Shown here piece by piece: positions 1 through 11,472 of a stretch of 64,000 nucleotides of DNA. This DNA is from Owenia fusiformis (taxonomy: Eukaryota; Annelida; Polychaeta; Sabellida; Oweniidae). The stretch is from positions 35,932,166 to 35,996,165 of the forward strand of contig CAIIXF020000011.1 of assembly GCA_903813345.2 (NCBI GenBank). Reading direction: 5' to 3'. The notes under the pieces are model-generated. The model made no database searches. It saw only the letters and a list, made by a program, of their open reading frames with translations, and was not told the origin of the DNA. Within the stretch, counting starts at the first letter, position 1. Every line of letters starts with the position of its first letter. Both the position numbers and the translations under genes were made by a program.

Positions 1-3000
1 TTAAATACATGACCAAGAAATTGATTCAAACATTATATCAGCGGCAATCTTATCTTGAAGAATGAGCTTATTGAAATAGGCCTTGGAACAGTGGAAATTG
101 TCAGACTACGAAGTGACAGGCTACTTAAAAACGTTTATATCTTATGACTAAGTTTATATTTTAGATTAGAAATTTCTAGAAACGCACGTACATTGCAATC
201 TATGGCCTAAACACAAAAGGTGACAAACAGGTGATGAGAGTTGAGTCTACTAATGATGATAACAAAGAACAGGCGATGACAACCAAGATTCTCTAGAAAT
301 AAAGCCCAGTTAAAGTTGAAGCAACTGTATATGGTTTGTACTAATGCACATGAGATGTGAAGGTTACCTAGATTGCCTAGCAAGGTTATAATATTTATAG
401 CTATTGAGCGCAAGATTTATATTACTGCAACCTAAATATAGACAAAAAACAATATATGCAATTATCCAAGCAAATTAAGTTTGAGTGGATGGAGAAGTTG
501 TCTGTCTATCTACCATCGGCCTGTCCTTTCTTCCGTCTGTCCGATTCACAGATTTTTGTTTCAATTGTAGAATCATTGAACGATGAACAGGTATTCATCG
601 GATCTCAACAGTTTGAAATATTTGTACAATGTTTTGCTTTTTCATAATTGATATTTTTTTCAAAAATTTTTCATTATTTTTATGAAAAGTTTAAGCCGTA
701 ATTCTAAATAATGAGTGGTGTGATAGGTTTTGATGAATTAAAATGGGATTCGCTACTCCGGTGGGTTGCTGTTTTCTTAATTTGCAGTATAACCCAACTG
801 CCTACAGTGAGAAAGATGTCAAGCATTTTTAATTGTATGATTTTGTAAGAGTTTCTTTATATACCAATATACCTACACTCCCCTCCATAAGTTTGGCAAA
901 TTGAAGTCCCTTTTTGGTCATTATCAAAGCCTGTGTGTTTTGCAATTGGAAAAGCATCAAATCTGTCATTAATTTCGGATCCATTGTAATTAAAGAACGA
1001 ACTTAATATAAGCTTCAAGCATTGTCAGACTTTCATATACTACATGTACTATCCAAAAAGACTTCCAATTACCAAAATTATAAAAGGGGGTTGTACGTAT
1101 GATGGCTACGATTCAAGGTCACTGTGCCATATAATTTTCAATAAAGTACATTAGAACGGATTTACATAAGAAATCCCTAGATGATTATGAGATATTATAG
1201 ATAATAAGTCCTCTCTATGCTTCTCTGCTCAATATCCGCCAAAACCATCAATTGCATATTGTCTTGCCAACAGACACACAAGCAGGCTTAGATGGAATTT
1301 ATATTTTACCAGTACTAGTTATTTCCAAAGGTAGACCGATCTGTTTTTCTGCCCCAGATAACAGATACAATATAATTATATGCCAGTTCCTCCAATCTCA
1401 TATTTCAATGATCTTACATAAGTTTTCCTTTTTTTGTGTCGGGCCCCTGTGCCGCCTAAGTGAACCTACACAAAGTTGTTTTGACAGTTATACTATATTT
1501 CCCTCAATAAGTATGGAAATTGAACATTTTCATTTAATAGCAATATCAAATAGAGATGGGACGCCATATAGACAATCCAACACGATCATTTCAAAAAATA
1601 TTAAGTAACATTTAAACTGACAGTGATTTGCAGAACATTCAAGCCTGTCGATTGAAACGTTTATAAGCTTCTTATTTAATGGTTAAACAATATAAATGGT
1701 AACCTAATCTGATCATCTGATAAAAGGCTTAGTTGTCGTATTGATGTAGGCAGTAGATGAAAATTTCCAGCTTTTTAAAGGCCCATGGGCGTTCTTTTCG
1801 AATATCTTTAATCAGCCTCGATCCAGAGAAACTCCCGTAACCAAAATCAATCACCCGTGGTCCAAGGGTATTTCACTTCTTTCAATTGAGTTTTTTATTT
1901 CTTCTTTGAATTGAGTAATAAATGAAGTCCCCTGAATGAAGGATGAAATCAATTTACACCCATGAAGTCTTAGCAAAAGCATAAAAATGATTATTGGATA
2001 TTTGTTTTGTTTTGACTCACACGGTTCATTTTTAGACACATGACCGCATGATTTAAATTATGTTTACAATATCAAAGCCATAAACTATAATTCAATTATT
2101 TTAATAATTTAACCACTGCTTTTCCATTTAATGGAAGACTGCTTTTACGACTGCGTTGGCATTTTATCGAGATACTATAATCTAGTATACATTAGTATCA
2201 CGTTCCTGTAATCCCATTGACCGAGAACTTATCCAATATTTTACTTATGCATTTAAGATGAATCCAAACCAATAAGTCAGATTAGTAAATCTGATTATAT
2301 TTTCATTAAAAAGCCAGAATCTCAGTGAACGTTAACTGAGAACTTGTAGCTGTTGATGAATATGTCAAAACCTTCTATGAGGCATAAATCCATCGGGGGG
2401 GGGGGGGGGGGTGGACGCGTTGCGTCAAACACCCTCTTTTGAGCCTATCGCCGGGTATTTTGTCCATGGTTGCAGCTAAGGCTGAGATTCGGAGGAGACA
2501 AAACAACTATATGTTCTGGCCAAATAGGTAGAGAACCTATAGGCTTCAAATGCAAGCTTTAATGATGAAGACTTAAACTTATTTTTATATGTAGACGCAA
2601 CCCCCTCGAAAAGATCCTGGGGACACCCCTGATTATTAAGTGTCCCATCTTGGATGGTAGACCTTTACAATGCACATAGAAAGCGTGCCAAATCGCCCAT
2701 TGTCTGTACTGATCGATTACCAGTTTTTAACAACCGTTGAACCGTTCATCGATTTAAAAAATGCCTGGTATACAGGAATTCTTAAAATAAAGCTATTTTA
2801 AGATGCGAAGACGAGCGAATTGAAAGGGTTCAGGAATTCTATTGTTCGCAAAGACATGACTTTGCCGGAAAACTGGGTAGAAATAAAAGGTAAGAAAGGT
2901 TAATGTATGAAATAGTTTTTTAGATTTTTGCTAACAGTCTCATTTTTCTTGATGTCGTCCAATTCTTTCAATATTCCTTTGTTTGCCTCAATGCACATTC

Positions 3001-3360
3001 CAACTTAAACGTATAAAAATTACACAAGTCATTGACTGCTACATTTTCATAGAAAATATTTTTAAACGCAGTACTGAAATTGATTTAATATATATGGACG
3101 TTTTTAGTTCACCCTGCAGTTCAAAGACCTTTGTGACAGATGCATTTCATAGCAATTTCCCAAAGCAAGATTGACGGTAAGACCACCACGAGCACAATAG
3201 ATATTGAATTGCATAACAGGCCTATAATTAGCCATGGTATGTGAGAAAACAAATGCGTTGAGTTTAACGATTAATAAAACTGTAAGCAAAGTACCTATTT
3301 TTACTTTACATGCATAGCCTACAGCTTTTACATGTATATCTAATTTTCCTTGAACCTACC
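1..3360. other. Gene-free, repeat-containing stretch
   Basis: No exon with coding-like composition and plausible splice sites was recognised on either strand. The longest open frames (about 60-120 codons) are isolated and resemble nothing I know. The stretch holds one TA-flanked element (listed separately) and a run of 17 G at 2395-2411. Confidence 0.5.
876..1093. mobile_element. Tc1/mariner-like MITE, copy 1
   Basis: The element begins CACTCCCCTCCATAAG and ends in a degenerate inverted version (AAAAGGGGGTTG), with TA on both sides (874-875 and 1094-1095). The same termini occur at 3875-4115 and 17465-17642. A TA target duplication is the signature of Tc1/mariner transposases. There is no coding capacity, so it is a non-autonomous copy. 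Confidence 0.6.
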
Positions 3361-3363
3361 AAT

Positions 3364-3778
3364 CACACCCCGGAATAGCCTGACAACGGTAAAGTCAGAT
3401 ACCGTTGTCACAAATGTCGGACATAACCGTCGCTTCAATTGGTTTTCATGAACTGTATGTTTAATAGAGCACCTAGACTAAATTCCTTTGGAACAACAAT
3501 CAATCTTAATACTCATTGTGCAGTTAATAATATTCTACCATCGAAATAACGTCTTTGATTTAACCGATCAAAATGAGATACGGGACAACGGACACTGTAA
3601 TTACCATATGCCGTTGTCTTTCGAAATTACCCAAATTCAGATTCCGTTGTCATAAACGATATCGAAAACGCTATATTGTGGCGATTCAGGACCCAATTTG
3701 ATCGAAAATGGGATTTCATATGATACATTATCACGGTATCGGTATCTGACTTTACCGTAGTCAGGCTATTCCGGTGTG
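3364..3778. mobile_element. 415-bp MITE with ~40-bp terminal inverted repeats
   Basis: The left end (CACACCCCGGAATAGCCTGA onward) and the reverse complement of the right end agree over about 40 bases apart from a 2-bp indel and a substitution, running into the shared GGTAAAGTCAGATACC. The trinucleotide AAT flanks both ends (3361-3363, 3779-3781). A 3-bp target duplication suits PIF/Harbinger. There is no open frame of note. The CCGTTGTC motif recurs internally in both orientations. Confidence 0.75.
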
Positions 3779-3874
3779 AATCAAGATCATTTGGAATAAA
3801 ACCGTAAATAGCTGCCGTGCCTCAGATACCATGATTTATAATAATAACTATCATTAAGATTACCTCGAGTATTA

Positions 3875-4115
3875 CACTCCCCACCATTAGTTTGTCATTC
3901 AGAATTTGACTTTTAGATCACTTATCGAAGGCTGATTTGAAAATACAATCATAAAATTATCATGAAACAAACCATGTGTACAGGTAATCATGGGCTTGAA
4001 AGCTCATGATGTAACTGAGGATCTAAATTCAGTTCAGACTTTGCAGCATTGACAGTACTTATAAGATATTCTATCCAATGGAAACTTCCGGTTACTAAAC
4101 TTATTGTGGGAAGTG
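3875..4115. mobile_element. Tc1/mariner-like MITE, copy 2
   Basis: The ends are CACTCCCCACCATTAG and the inverted CTTATTGTGGGAAGTG, flanked by TA at 3873-3874 and 4116-4117. It shares termini with the elements at 876 and 17465 and is non-coding. It contains a small cgatcatgagc-type hairpin near 3988 (catgggcttgaaagctcatg). Confidence 0.65.
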
Positions 4116-4670
4116 TAACATAAGACAGACCACTATTTTGACAATGATGTTATCCTTCTTTTCTCCATCCTAGTGTTTTTTAACAACGTCGAACTTATCA
4201 AGTACTTTTGCATTCATTTTCTTTTTCTTGGGGGAAATAGAACGGTGAAGCATTCTATTTACAATGATATATATAATTTAGGATTTTATTTGTACTGATG
4301 CCCTTTTAGGGCCAAACGTACATCCAACATACAATTTTCAATAACAGTAAAAATAACAATAAAGTGAAGACAATTTCTGTATATACAATATGTGCTGCAT
4401 GCTATTAAATTGGAAAATATGAAAATCTCAGACTGCTTGCTATATTATATTTTCATTGGGGAAATAATGTGTCTAGGATCACGAATTTGTCTTCAAGAAT
4501 TACACTGTACTAAATGTAGAGATGGCCTTGGTAATGATCACTATGAAAATATTTGAGTCATTTAGGATTGGAATTACTTGTACCGATACATGTACAGTAC
4601 CATTTCATATGTAGCCATTTAACATTTTAGAGAATATCAAACATTTGTTTACCATTCGAATTTTAGCTGT

Positions 4671-4837
4671 GTCCGTAGCCAGTTTTCCGAGTGGGAGCTT
4701 TTGCCAAGGTGTGGTTTTTTCCTGTTTTGGCTAAAAATGATGCAAAAAGTGCTCAGAATGGTGGAAAACTGCATGATTTTGAAAACTCGGAATTTCTGGC
4801 CAGGGGGAGGAGCGGCCCAACCCCCTGGCTACGGGCC
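4671..4837. repeat. Short inverted-repeat element (CCGTAGCCAG ends)
   Basis: CCGTAGCCAG near 4673 is mirrored by CTGGCTACGG near 4825. The interior is GC-richer than its surroundings and has no open frame. It resembles the broad class of invertebrate elements with 'gtagccag' ends. No convincing target duplication was seen. Confidence 0.4.
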
Positions 4838-5003
4838 TGATTGGTGAACACAAATCTTTTCTGTAGAAATAGGTTGACCCAGACACATATAAATAAGTGC
4901 TGGTATGTCGAGAGGATGAAAGACCTCAAGTGGGATCCTCATCGACAGTGATTGATTGTCCTCAACCGGTTAGATGTCACAGACAATTGCAGTTTGATTT
5001 AGA

Positions 5004-5061
5004 CAAGCCCAAATCAGATTCTATTTGGAAAAACGAATATGTAGAATCTGATTTGGGCTTG
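5004..5061. repeat. Perfect 20-bp-arm hairpin
   Basis: Bases 5004-5023 (CAAGCCCAAATCAGATTCTA) are the exact reverse complement of 5042-5061, with an 18-base loop between them. The perfect pairing and small loop stand out from the surrounding sequence. It could be a foldback insertion remnant or a precursor-like RNA hairpin; nothing decides between these. Confidence 0.7.
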
Positions 5062-5359
5062 CATTGACTGCGTTATATTAGCTCTGTTGAACCCGGGTGT
5101 TGAACATACGCGATATAGAGGAATCCGCAAGCCATACATGTAAGTACAATACTCGCATTAGCGAAATTCAGTATAATTTTAAATGGGAGTTCTTTATTAG
5201 AAATGAAATAGGATAAAAAAATAAAAAAGATACAATCTTTCCCTTTTCTGAGTTGCTTGCATAACAGGTCTATGGGCGAGAAAAAAGATGGACTCTAAAC
5301 CTATAATCACATGTGAGTATTTGAATAATCGTTATCATAATAACGCACGATGGCAATCG

Positions 5360-5854
5360 CAGGGCTGTCAACTTGGGACCACCTAATATGAGTGACTTCA
5401 AAATGTTGGACACCTAAGTCCAAATCTGAACACTTTTGTCCAAATTTTGAACACCTTTGGCCAACTTTTAAACACCTTTGGCCAAAGTTTGAGCACCTTT
5501 GCCAAACTTTGAACACCTCAAATTTTTCGCGCTCGCTACGGTCGGGTTGTCGTCAACGGGGGGGGGGGGGGGGGGGGTAGGTACGAAAAATTTCCTATGA
5601 ACATGCGTGACACATACGGGATTCGCGTGACAAATCCGAACAAATTGCGTTCGTTTTTTTCCGGCGTTCGTATTTTTACCGTATCGTAAACATATTTCGA
5701 AAAAATTTCTACAGAAATATTTTTGCTTGACAATTACCAGGTAAAATGCGTATTTTGCGTGACATTTTCTGTCACGCAAAAAAAACTGGCGTGACTTCAA
5801 ATTCTTCAGCAAATGCGTGACAAATACGCAAATTGCGGGACAGTTGACAGGCCT
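5360..5854. mobile_element. hAT-like MITE with internal tandem repeat
   Basis: The left terminus CAGGGCTGTCAAC and the inverted right terminus GTTGACAGGCCT differ by little, and GCAATCG occurs directly on both sides (5353-5359 and 5855-5861). A CAGGG start and a 7-8 bp duplication suit hAT. Inside are a 27-bp tandem repeat (5390-5517) and a run of 20 G (5558-5577). The terminal half repeats the phrase 'atgcgtgaca' several times. Open frames across it carry no recognisable domain. Confidence 0.6.
5390..5517. repeat. Imperfect 27-bp tandem repeat, ~5 copies
   Basis: Units are variants of ttgaacacctttggccaaac. They lie inside the hAT-like element and are probably a minisatellite that grew after insertion. 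Confidence 0.6.
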
Positions 5855-7306
5855 GCAATCGACTAAGCTTATTCAATATTTATATTGAAAATTCTCGATA
5901 TAGCCTTACTGAACACACCTGGCTCAAAAGCCAGCTGAAACACCGTTAGAATATACCAGCTTGTGAAGCGTTTTTCCCAACTTCCAGCTGGTGCGCTGGC
6001 ATAAGTAACGGTATTTAGGAAGATAATTGAATATTACTTGCCCCTTTTTTGACGCGTGGTGTCAACTAGTTCAACGTCGTTAAACTCAATAACGGCGTTC
6101 TTTATTATTAGAAATTTTCTTGGGGCCATTATTGAGTTTAACCTCCATGCTATTCTTTCCTTTGATGCAAGTTGTGGATCTATCGAAACCACTTTTCCTC
6201 GCTAATATGACACTGATACTTAACAATAATATAAAACCACATTTCATCAGGCGATTTCACATAATATTATTGTGTTAAATGTTCATTTTTAATCGTAAAA
6301 TGAGTCTTATTCTTACCAATTTATGAGACGAATATTTCAACCGGCAATGTCTGTCTGTGCGTCGCCAAAGTAAACTTGGTCAGCGAAACGAAATTGTTCT
6401 TCAATATTGATATTTATTATAACCATCCAGTATGACACGAATCTTTGCTTTATTCAAACAGCGCGTGTATTCACCCAAGTTTACTCTATTGTTATTTATA
6501 AAAACTTTAAAAAGCAACATTATTGATGCATTTGATTACTGGTAATTTCAGCTCAAAGAAATATAGATGTCATTGATTGTGCTAAATTGTGATTGTGTTG
6601 AATAATTGTGCCTAAATATTAAATTATGGTAATTGTTCATGGTTTTCTGCTTGCAAAAACGTACCTAGGAATACACTCAATTGTTTATAACTGGGATCAT
6701 GTATTTTACTCAGCATACATGCTTTGTAACAATTGTTACATTTTAATAACTTCAATGTGGTGATGTATTGTGATAAGATTACATGTACAGTGATCTCCCC
6801 ATGTCACTTTTACCGGGGGCTCCCCCTACTTGAAACCAAAGGCCCCCCAGTTGGCACCCAGTTGGCATCTGCACTTCAACTTCTGATTTAAAGAATGAGT
6901 GAAGTAAGCACCTACACTGAGATATTGTGAGCGTAGCAAGTGCTGATTTTTTTAGACTTGAAATCTTGCACCCAGTTGAAATTTTTTTTTGGGGAGAACA
7001 CTGATGTATACAGTCAATATGGTACAACGAAAATGGGACTTCTGCGCATGTTAAAATTTTTCGTCAAAACTCAACTTTTGTTCAAGTTGATACGATTGTC
7101 TTTCGAACTAGAGACTTACCTCATTAGAAAGATCATAAAAGACTTTATCTATACTGAAAATCTTAGATCCAAACATAGTAGAATACGCCGTCAGTCCGCA
7201 TTTGATTTTCTGAAGTGAGTTTCGTAGATCGTCAGATTTCTCCGACTGATATCGGGTTATCTCAAATTGGTTCGTTTATAAATAGGAATTTCTTTACCGT
7301 TGTAAG

Positions 7307-7316
7307 GCGCATGCGC
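7307..7316. promoter_or_regulatory. NRF-1-like palindrome GCGCATGCGC
   Basis: This is a perfect match to the palindromic core bound by NRF-1 in animal promoters, in an otherwise AT-rich stretch. A second copy lies at 9223. No transcript start could be tied to it, so the role is an inference from the motif only. Confidence 0.3.
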
Positions 7317-9222
7317 AAAATTGATTTATAAAACGTTATTGGTTGATGGTTTTTCTCCCGAGCATGCGTGAAGTCTGATGACACTTATGACGAAGACCGG
7401 AGCAAACATTACTAGCTCTCAAACGAAATTCCAAGATTCAGATCATTTCGCCGTGTTTGCTAAGCGTGTATACGTGAATGACAAGCTGTTTTGAGTAGAC
7501 CAGGTACCTGTTTTAGACACAACATTGATTTAGCTTGACATTGATGTGCTCATTGGCACTTTTGAGCATGTTAATACAAGTTTTTACACTCTTAGCACGA
7601 GACGGGTTTTCGAAAAATCTGTTATCTGATTCACTCGATTATCGTATGGATATGTATTTCTGCTGACATTTCAACACCACATCACATAGAATTACGATGC
7701 AGAATGATAATAAAACACAAAACAACGACTAAATTCCACTTGTTATTTCACAGGAGGTAAAAATGCAAACTGCCTAGATTGTTTGTAAGGGTCGTCAGAC
7801 ATCGGATTGGCCGCCATATTTGAAATGAAAATATCACTAAATAGAGGTCTGCGCATGTCTCAACATTTCGACTGTATAAGCATGGTTGTTTTATTCCTAG
7901 CTCTTAAATGTATGATGTTCTTAATAAAATTAATTAGAAGTTTTGTTTATGCTATTTTATAAAACATATTTTTCTACAATGATATTTCATTTACTCAATG
8001 AGAGAAAAGTTAAACACATGTGTTTTATCACGATATTGGAGCAAGTAAATGTACTTTTAACCTATACTTCACACCTGATTTATCTCGATACCTCCAAATC
8101 TGATTTTTTTCAAATCAACACTTTTCAGCTTTTTTCGATCTCATTACTCTAATGTTAAAAAACCTTACTTGATCGTCATTAAACATTCAGTCAAAATGAT
8201 GTCATACTATCTAGTATTTGAAATGTACATGTAAAAGTACATCAAGAAATATTGCTTCAAATATTGTTGATCAATTTTGAAAAATTTTTGTTTTGGAAAA
8301 TGTAAATGCTACTACGGGGAGATTCAACATATAAAGTCACAAAAAGTGAAATATGTTTTCTTGTATTGGACAGATAATATTTTCTTTTACATTATTTTAA
8401 TTTGCATAACTATGTCATGCTATGTGACCTGAATGAGCCACCTGGTGGTGAAACTGGTAACTACCTACTCGCATCTGAGTTATTACAATGGGAAATCACT
8501 GACTTTCTGGGAGAGAAAACTTTGGCACAATATATATTTAAACATGTTAAGAAAAATATCTAATTATTCAGTATCACATGCTTGCGTCTGTCCAAAGATG
8601 TTGAAAGCTTTAGCATTTTAGCCAGAGATTTACCATAATTCTGAAAATAAAACAGGAAAAAAAGTAGGAAACTTAATCATGTTTATCGCAAGCCTCCTAC
8701 AGTATTACAATATTTTGTACTTATATATAGGATAACCGGGGTTCGTTTCGTTTAATGAACTTGTTTCGTTCAGTGTTGCTAACGGCGGTTTATTCCTGAA
8801 AGGATTTGCCATTTCGATGTTACCGGAACCAGAACAGAGTTTTCTAAACTAAGAAAAAGCCTTCTCCCAACATTTTCATAATTATACATCGATGAGGTTA
8901 CAGGGGGGTATGTGATGATTTGTATTTATTCATAAGGTATGTATGCATGCGTTGATCACATTATTTCTGTAACGATACCATCTTATTACGGTTTAATTAG
9001 TTCCGCATGTCGAAACCTGCTGAACGATTAAATGATCGCATCAAGGGCAAAATCATCATGGAAGTTAGACCTAGCCGGGGCCATAAGACATGTCAGATAA
9101 GAAACGAGGCCCAGGCTAGGTCTAATGTTGTTGGACTAGGTGTCAACAAGTCCTATTTGTTGGGTAATTTGCAGTTAAATTGGAGAAATTTCTGTTCCGG
9201 CGCGCACCATCTTTTAATTTTG

Positions 9223-9232
9223 GCGCATGCGC
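9223..9232. promoter_or_regulatory. NRF-1-like palindrome GCGCATGCGC
   Basis: A second perfect GCGCATGCGC, 30 bases after a ggcgcgc patch, in a locally GC-richer 150-base stretch (9170-9310). It could mark a promoter of an unrecognised transcript. There is no coding evidence downstream on either strand. Confidence 0.3.
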
Positions 9233-9429
9233 TCATAAACTTCTCTTCATTGCAATGCCAACGGAACTTCCCAGAGCTGACTTCTGTCAGCTCGGTAGAG
9301 TAAATATAGCCTAACAAGAAAATGCAGCAAACTCCTCGAGTCGAGGTCTCCAAGTCAAAAAATGCCCGACCCTCTCATATATCTGTTGATTATCCTGTTT
9401 ATAACTGATTCAAGAGCGTTGCACTGAAC

Positions 9430-9460
9430 CATGGGCTTTCAATCTAGTTGAAAGCCCATG
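9430..9460. repeat. 13-bp-arm hairpin (CATGGGCTTTCAA)
   Basis: CATGGGCTTTCAA and its exact complement are separated by five bases. A related hairpin (CCATGGGCTTTC, one mismatch) lies at 10456-10484 and another at 3988. The two at 9430 and 10456 may be the ends of one ~1-kb composite insertion enclosing the foldbacks at 9855 and 9938. Confidence 0.55.
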
Positions 9461-9854
9461 ACAAGTGACTGAACGAACCTATATGCCTATTTGTTTAGTT
9501 GTTGGTTGGGTAACATGTTTATGACGTCACAAATGATGCGAAGAATCTTTAAACCAATCAGTGAAGTCTATATTAATTGTTTGTTTAGTTTTTGATGCGG
9601 CAATAGTTGTCTGACGTCACAGGTGATTGCATCATATTCCAGTCACGCCATTTTACGACATTGCATAATTTAAGCTGGCATCATTTTACTTTATTTGAAA
9701 GACTTTTAAAAATGTTATAATGAGTCAGTATTTTTTCTTTTAAATATTAATATTTGAATTTGAGGTAAAAGTCCGAAAATTTGATCAACTGATTGAAATC
9801 ACATTTTAAAGAGGTGAAGAAGTGAATAATTACAGGAGCAAACGTGATCAATGG

Positions 9855-9923
9855 TTCGAGGTCTCCTGCAAAGTAGTCGCTACGCTCCTACTTTGCGCTG
9901 CCTTCGGCAGAGGAGACCTCGAA
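9855..9923. repeat. Foldback TTCGAGGTCTCCT
   Basis: The arms TTCGAGGTCTCCT and AGGAGACCTCGAA enclose a second, smaller inverted pair (aaagtag / ctacttt). The interior gcctacgctcctactttgcg-like loop is typical of small foldback elements. It is not a tRNA: there is no acceptor stem or A box. Confidence 0.55.
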
Positions 9924-9937
9924 AAAAATTCCTAAAT

Positions 9938-10295
9938 TACAGTAAAATTTTAAATGTTAGTAACTACTTTGAATTTAAAAAGTTAAGGACCATATTGAAG
10001 CAGTATATGTAAAATAGAAACATTTATACATGTCCTAACTTTTGTATATTTTGGTTTGTTTTGTAGTTTAGCTATCATAGCTGTGCCCTCTTATATTTTG
10101 ATGCTTCTCCGCCATGTTATTTTCGGAAAAATTAACATGGCTGAAACTCCCTAAATTACAAAAGGTCACAGCTTTACTGCACATTATACATAACTATCTG
10201 AAATATACAAAAGTTAGGACAAGTACATGTTTCTATTTTTTTATATACTGTTGCAATAATTCAAAGTAGTTCCTAACATTTAAAATTTTACTGTA
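9938..10295. mobile_element. 358-bp foldback element with ~95-bp arms
   Basis: The sequence from TACAGTAAAATTTTAAATG (9938) is mirrored by the sequence ending AAAATTTTACTGTA (10295). The arms extend inward through matching 'catgtcctaacttttgtatat' style blocks, leaving a ~150-base loop that contains 'gccatgttattttcgg' and its partial complement. It is a non-coding foldback MITE. Confidence 0.65.
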
Positions 10296-11472
10296 GATGA
10301 GAGTCAATACGTCTATTTCCAAACACCCCCATCAAAAAGTGTAGTTAGCCTGGCTGTACTGCACATCTGCAGCATAATTTTATTATGTTATGTGACGCAG
10401 TAAAATGCATTTGCATAAAAAAATTCCGATAAGTCGTCAAAAAATCTGGGTTATACCATGGGCTTTCAACTAGAAAGCTCATGGTTATACTTACTCACTT
10501 CGAGAGCCATGTTAGATTTTGAAACTTGTGGCTCTCCAATGAAGAAATGCACAGCTGAATAATAGTGACCTTTGAAACATGAATTAAGTTGATCCGGGGC
10601 TTACTTTTGTTTTCTATAAACTATGTCATCAATCATTATCATCCTTCCATGCAAGTATTGGAGCGCTGAAGTACTTCCTTTTCGATCAAGACTTGTAATT
10701 GTTAGTCGAGTGAATGTTTTTTCTGCCAAATTCAAATATGGCATTTTCTGCTCGGACATTTTCGTAAATCTCCTGAGGTTGTCCGAACCTAACTCATTCT
10801 CAAAATTTATTTTGTTCGTTGCGTATCTCGCTCCTAGCAAACCGCCATATTGCAAATAGAGGTAACTTTAACTTCTGTTTGGAGTCCTACAACGCTAAGA
10901 GTAGAAGCTATTGAAAACGGCGTGGGGGTATCAATCCAAAATGTACCATTTCTTTTATTTCTTTTTAGTGGTACAATATAGTGACACAATAATATTTACA
11001 TATGTCTTCAGCATAACTCTGAAGGTATTAATGAGATCTTGATGTATTGGATATTTTTAATATTTTTTATAAAAAATAATGTTTAATTTTTTTGTCAGCT
11101 GTGACGGAGCAGTTTTAACTGTAAACTACGTTTTTACCAGCCTGTGGGTGATGATGAAGAGAAGCAATCAGTTCAATTAGAAAAAATAAGAGTTACTCAT
11201 GAATGGGACTCTTATGTTCCTTCTAGATGGTAGTAACCACTTAATGTTATGGTGTTTCATAATTTACCAAGTCTATCAGAATAAGCTGTCCCTGAGCCCA
11301 TGTGTCACCTTGGAAATTTTATGCAAAATGATCAATGTGAAGTGACTTGGTAAGTTATGATATACCCTAAGGAATGTAACCAGTTAAACTTAATGTTGTC
11401 CACATAGAGCATGAGTAGAGTACTTATTTATAATGCTACACTGTCCAGTAATTATTTAAATTTAACTTCACA
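10296..11472. other. Stretch that should hold the TRAPPC10 5' end
   Basis: The N-terminal coding exon of TRAPPC10 (roughly 20-25 residues in other animals) should lie here or further upstream, but no convincing one was found. A weak candidate is a 22-base exon at about 11097-11118, preceded by ttttttgtcag and followed by gtaaac. It is too short to trust. Confidence 0.3.
10605..10759 (-). CDS. Possible first coding exon of an unidentified minus-strand gene
   Basis: Reading leftward from ATG at 10759, an open frame of 51 codons plus two bases starts MSEQKMPYLNLAEKTF and ends near DDIVYRKQ, just before a consensus donor (GTAAGC, complement of 10599-10604). The frame stays open upstream to an alternative ATG at 10855, but the inner ATG has A at -3 and the downstream residues look more protein-like. 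I do not recognise the family, and no second exon was found between 1 and 10600. If real, the gene would be divergent from TRAPPC10, sharing an upstream region of less than 1 kb. The frame could also be chance. Confidence 0.35.

Larger units (their letters stand above)
5862..9429. other. Gene-free stretch with two CpG-rich palindromes
   Basis: No supported exon on either strand. It holds a 14-bp inverted repeat at 6079-6142 (GTTAAACTCAATAA and its complement) and two NRF-1-like palindromes (listed separately). Several short open frames carry no recognisable product. Confidence 0.4.

Noticed and set aside
6779-7218. Opposed open frames of 82 and 92 codons
   Set aside because: Neither has splice-site support, compositional bias or family resemblance.
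9855-9923. tRNA-like B box (ggttcgaggtc)
   Set aside because: There is no A box, acceptor stem or cloverleaf; it is the arm of a foldback.
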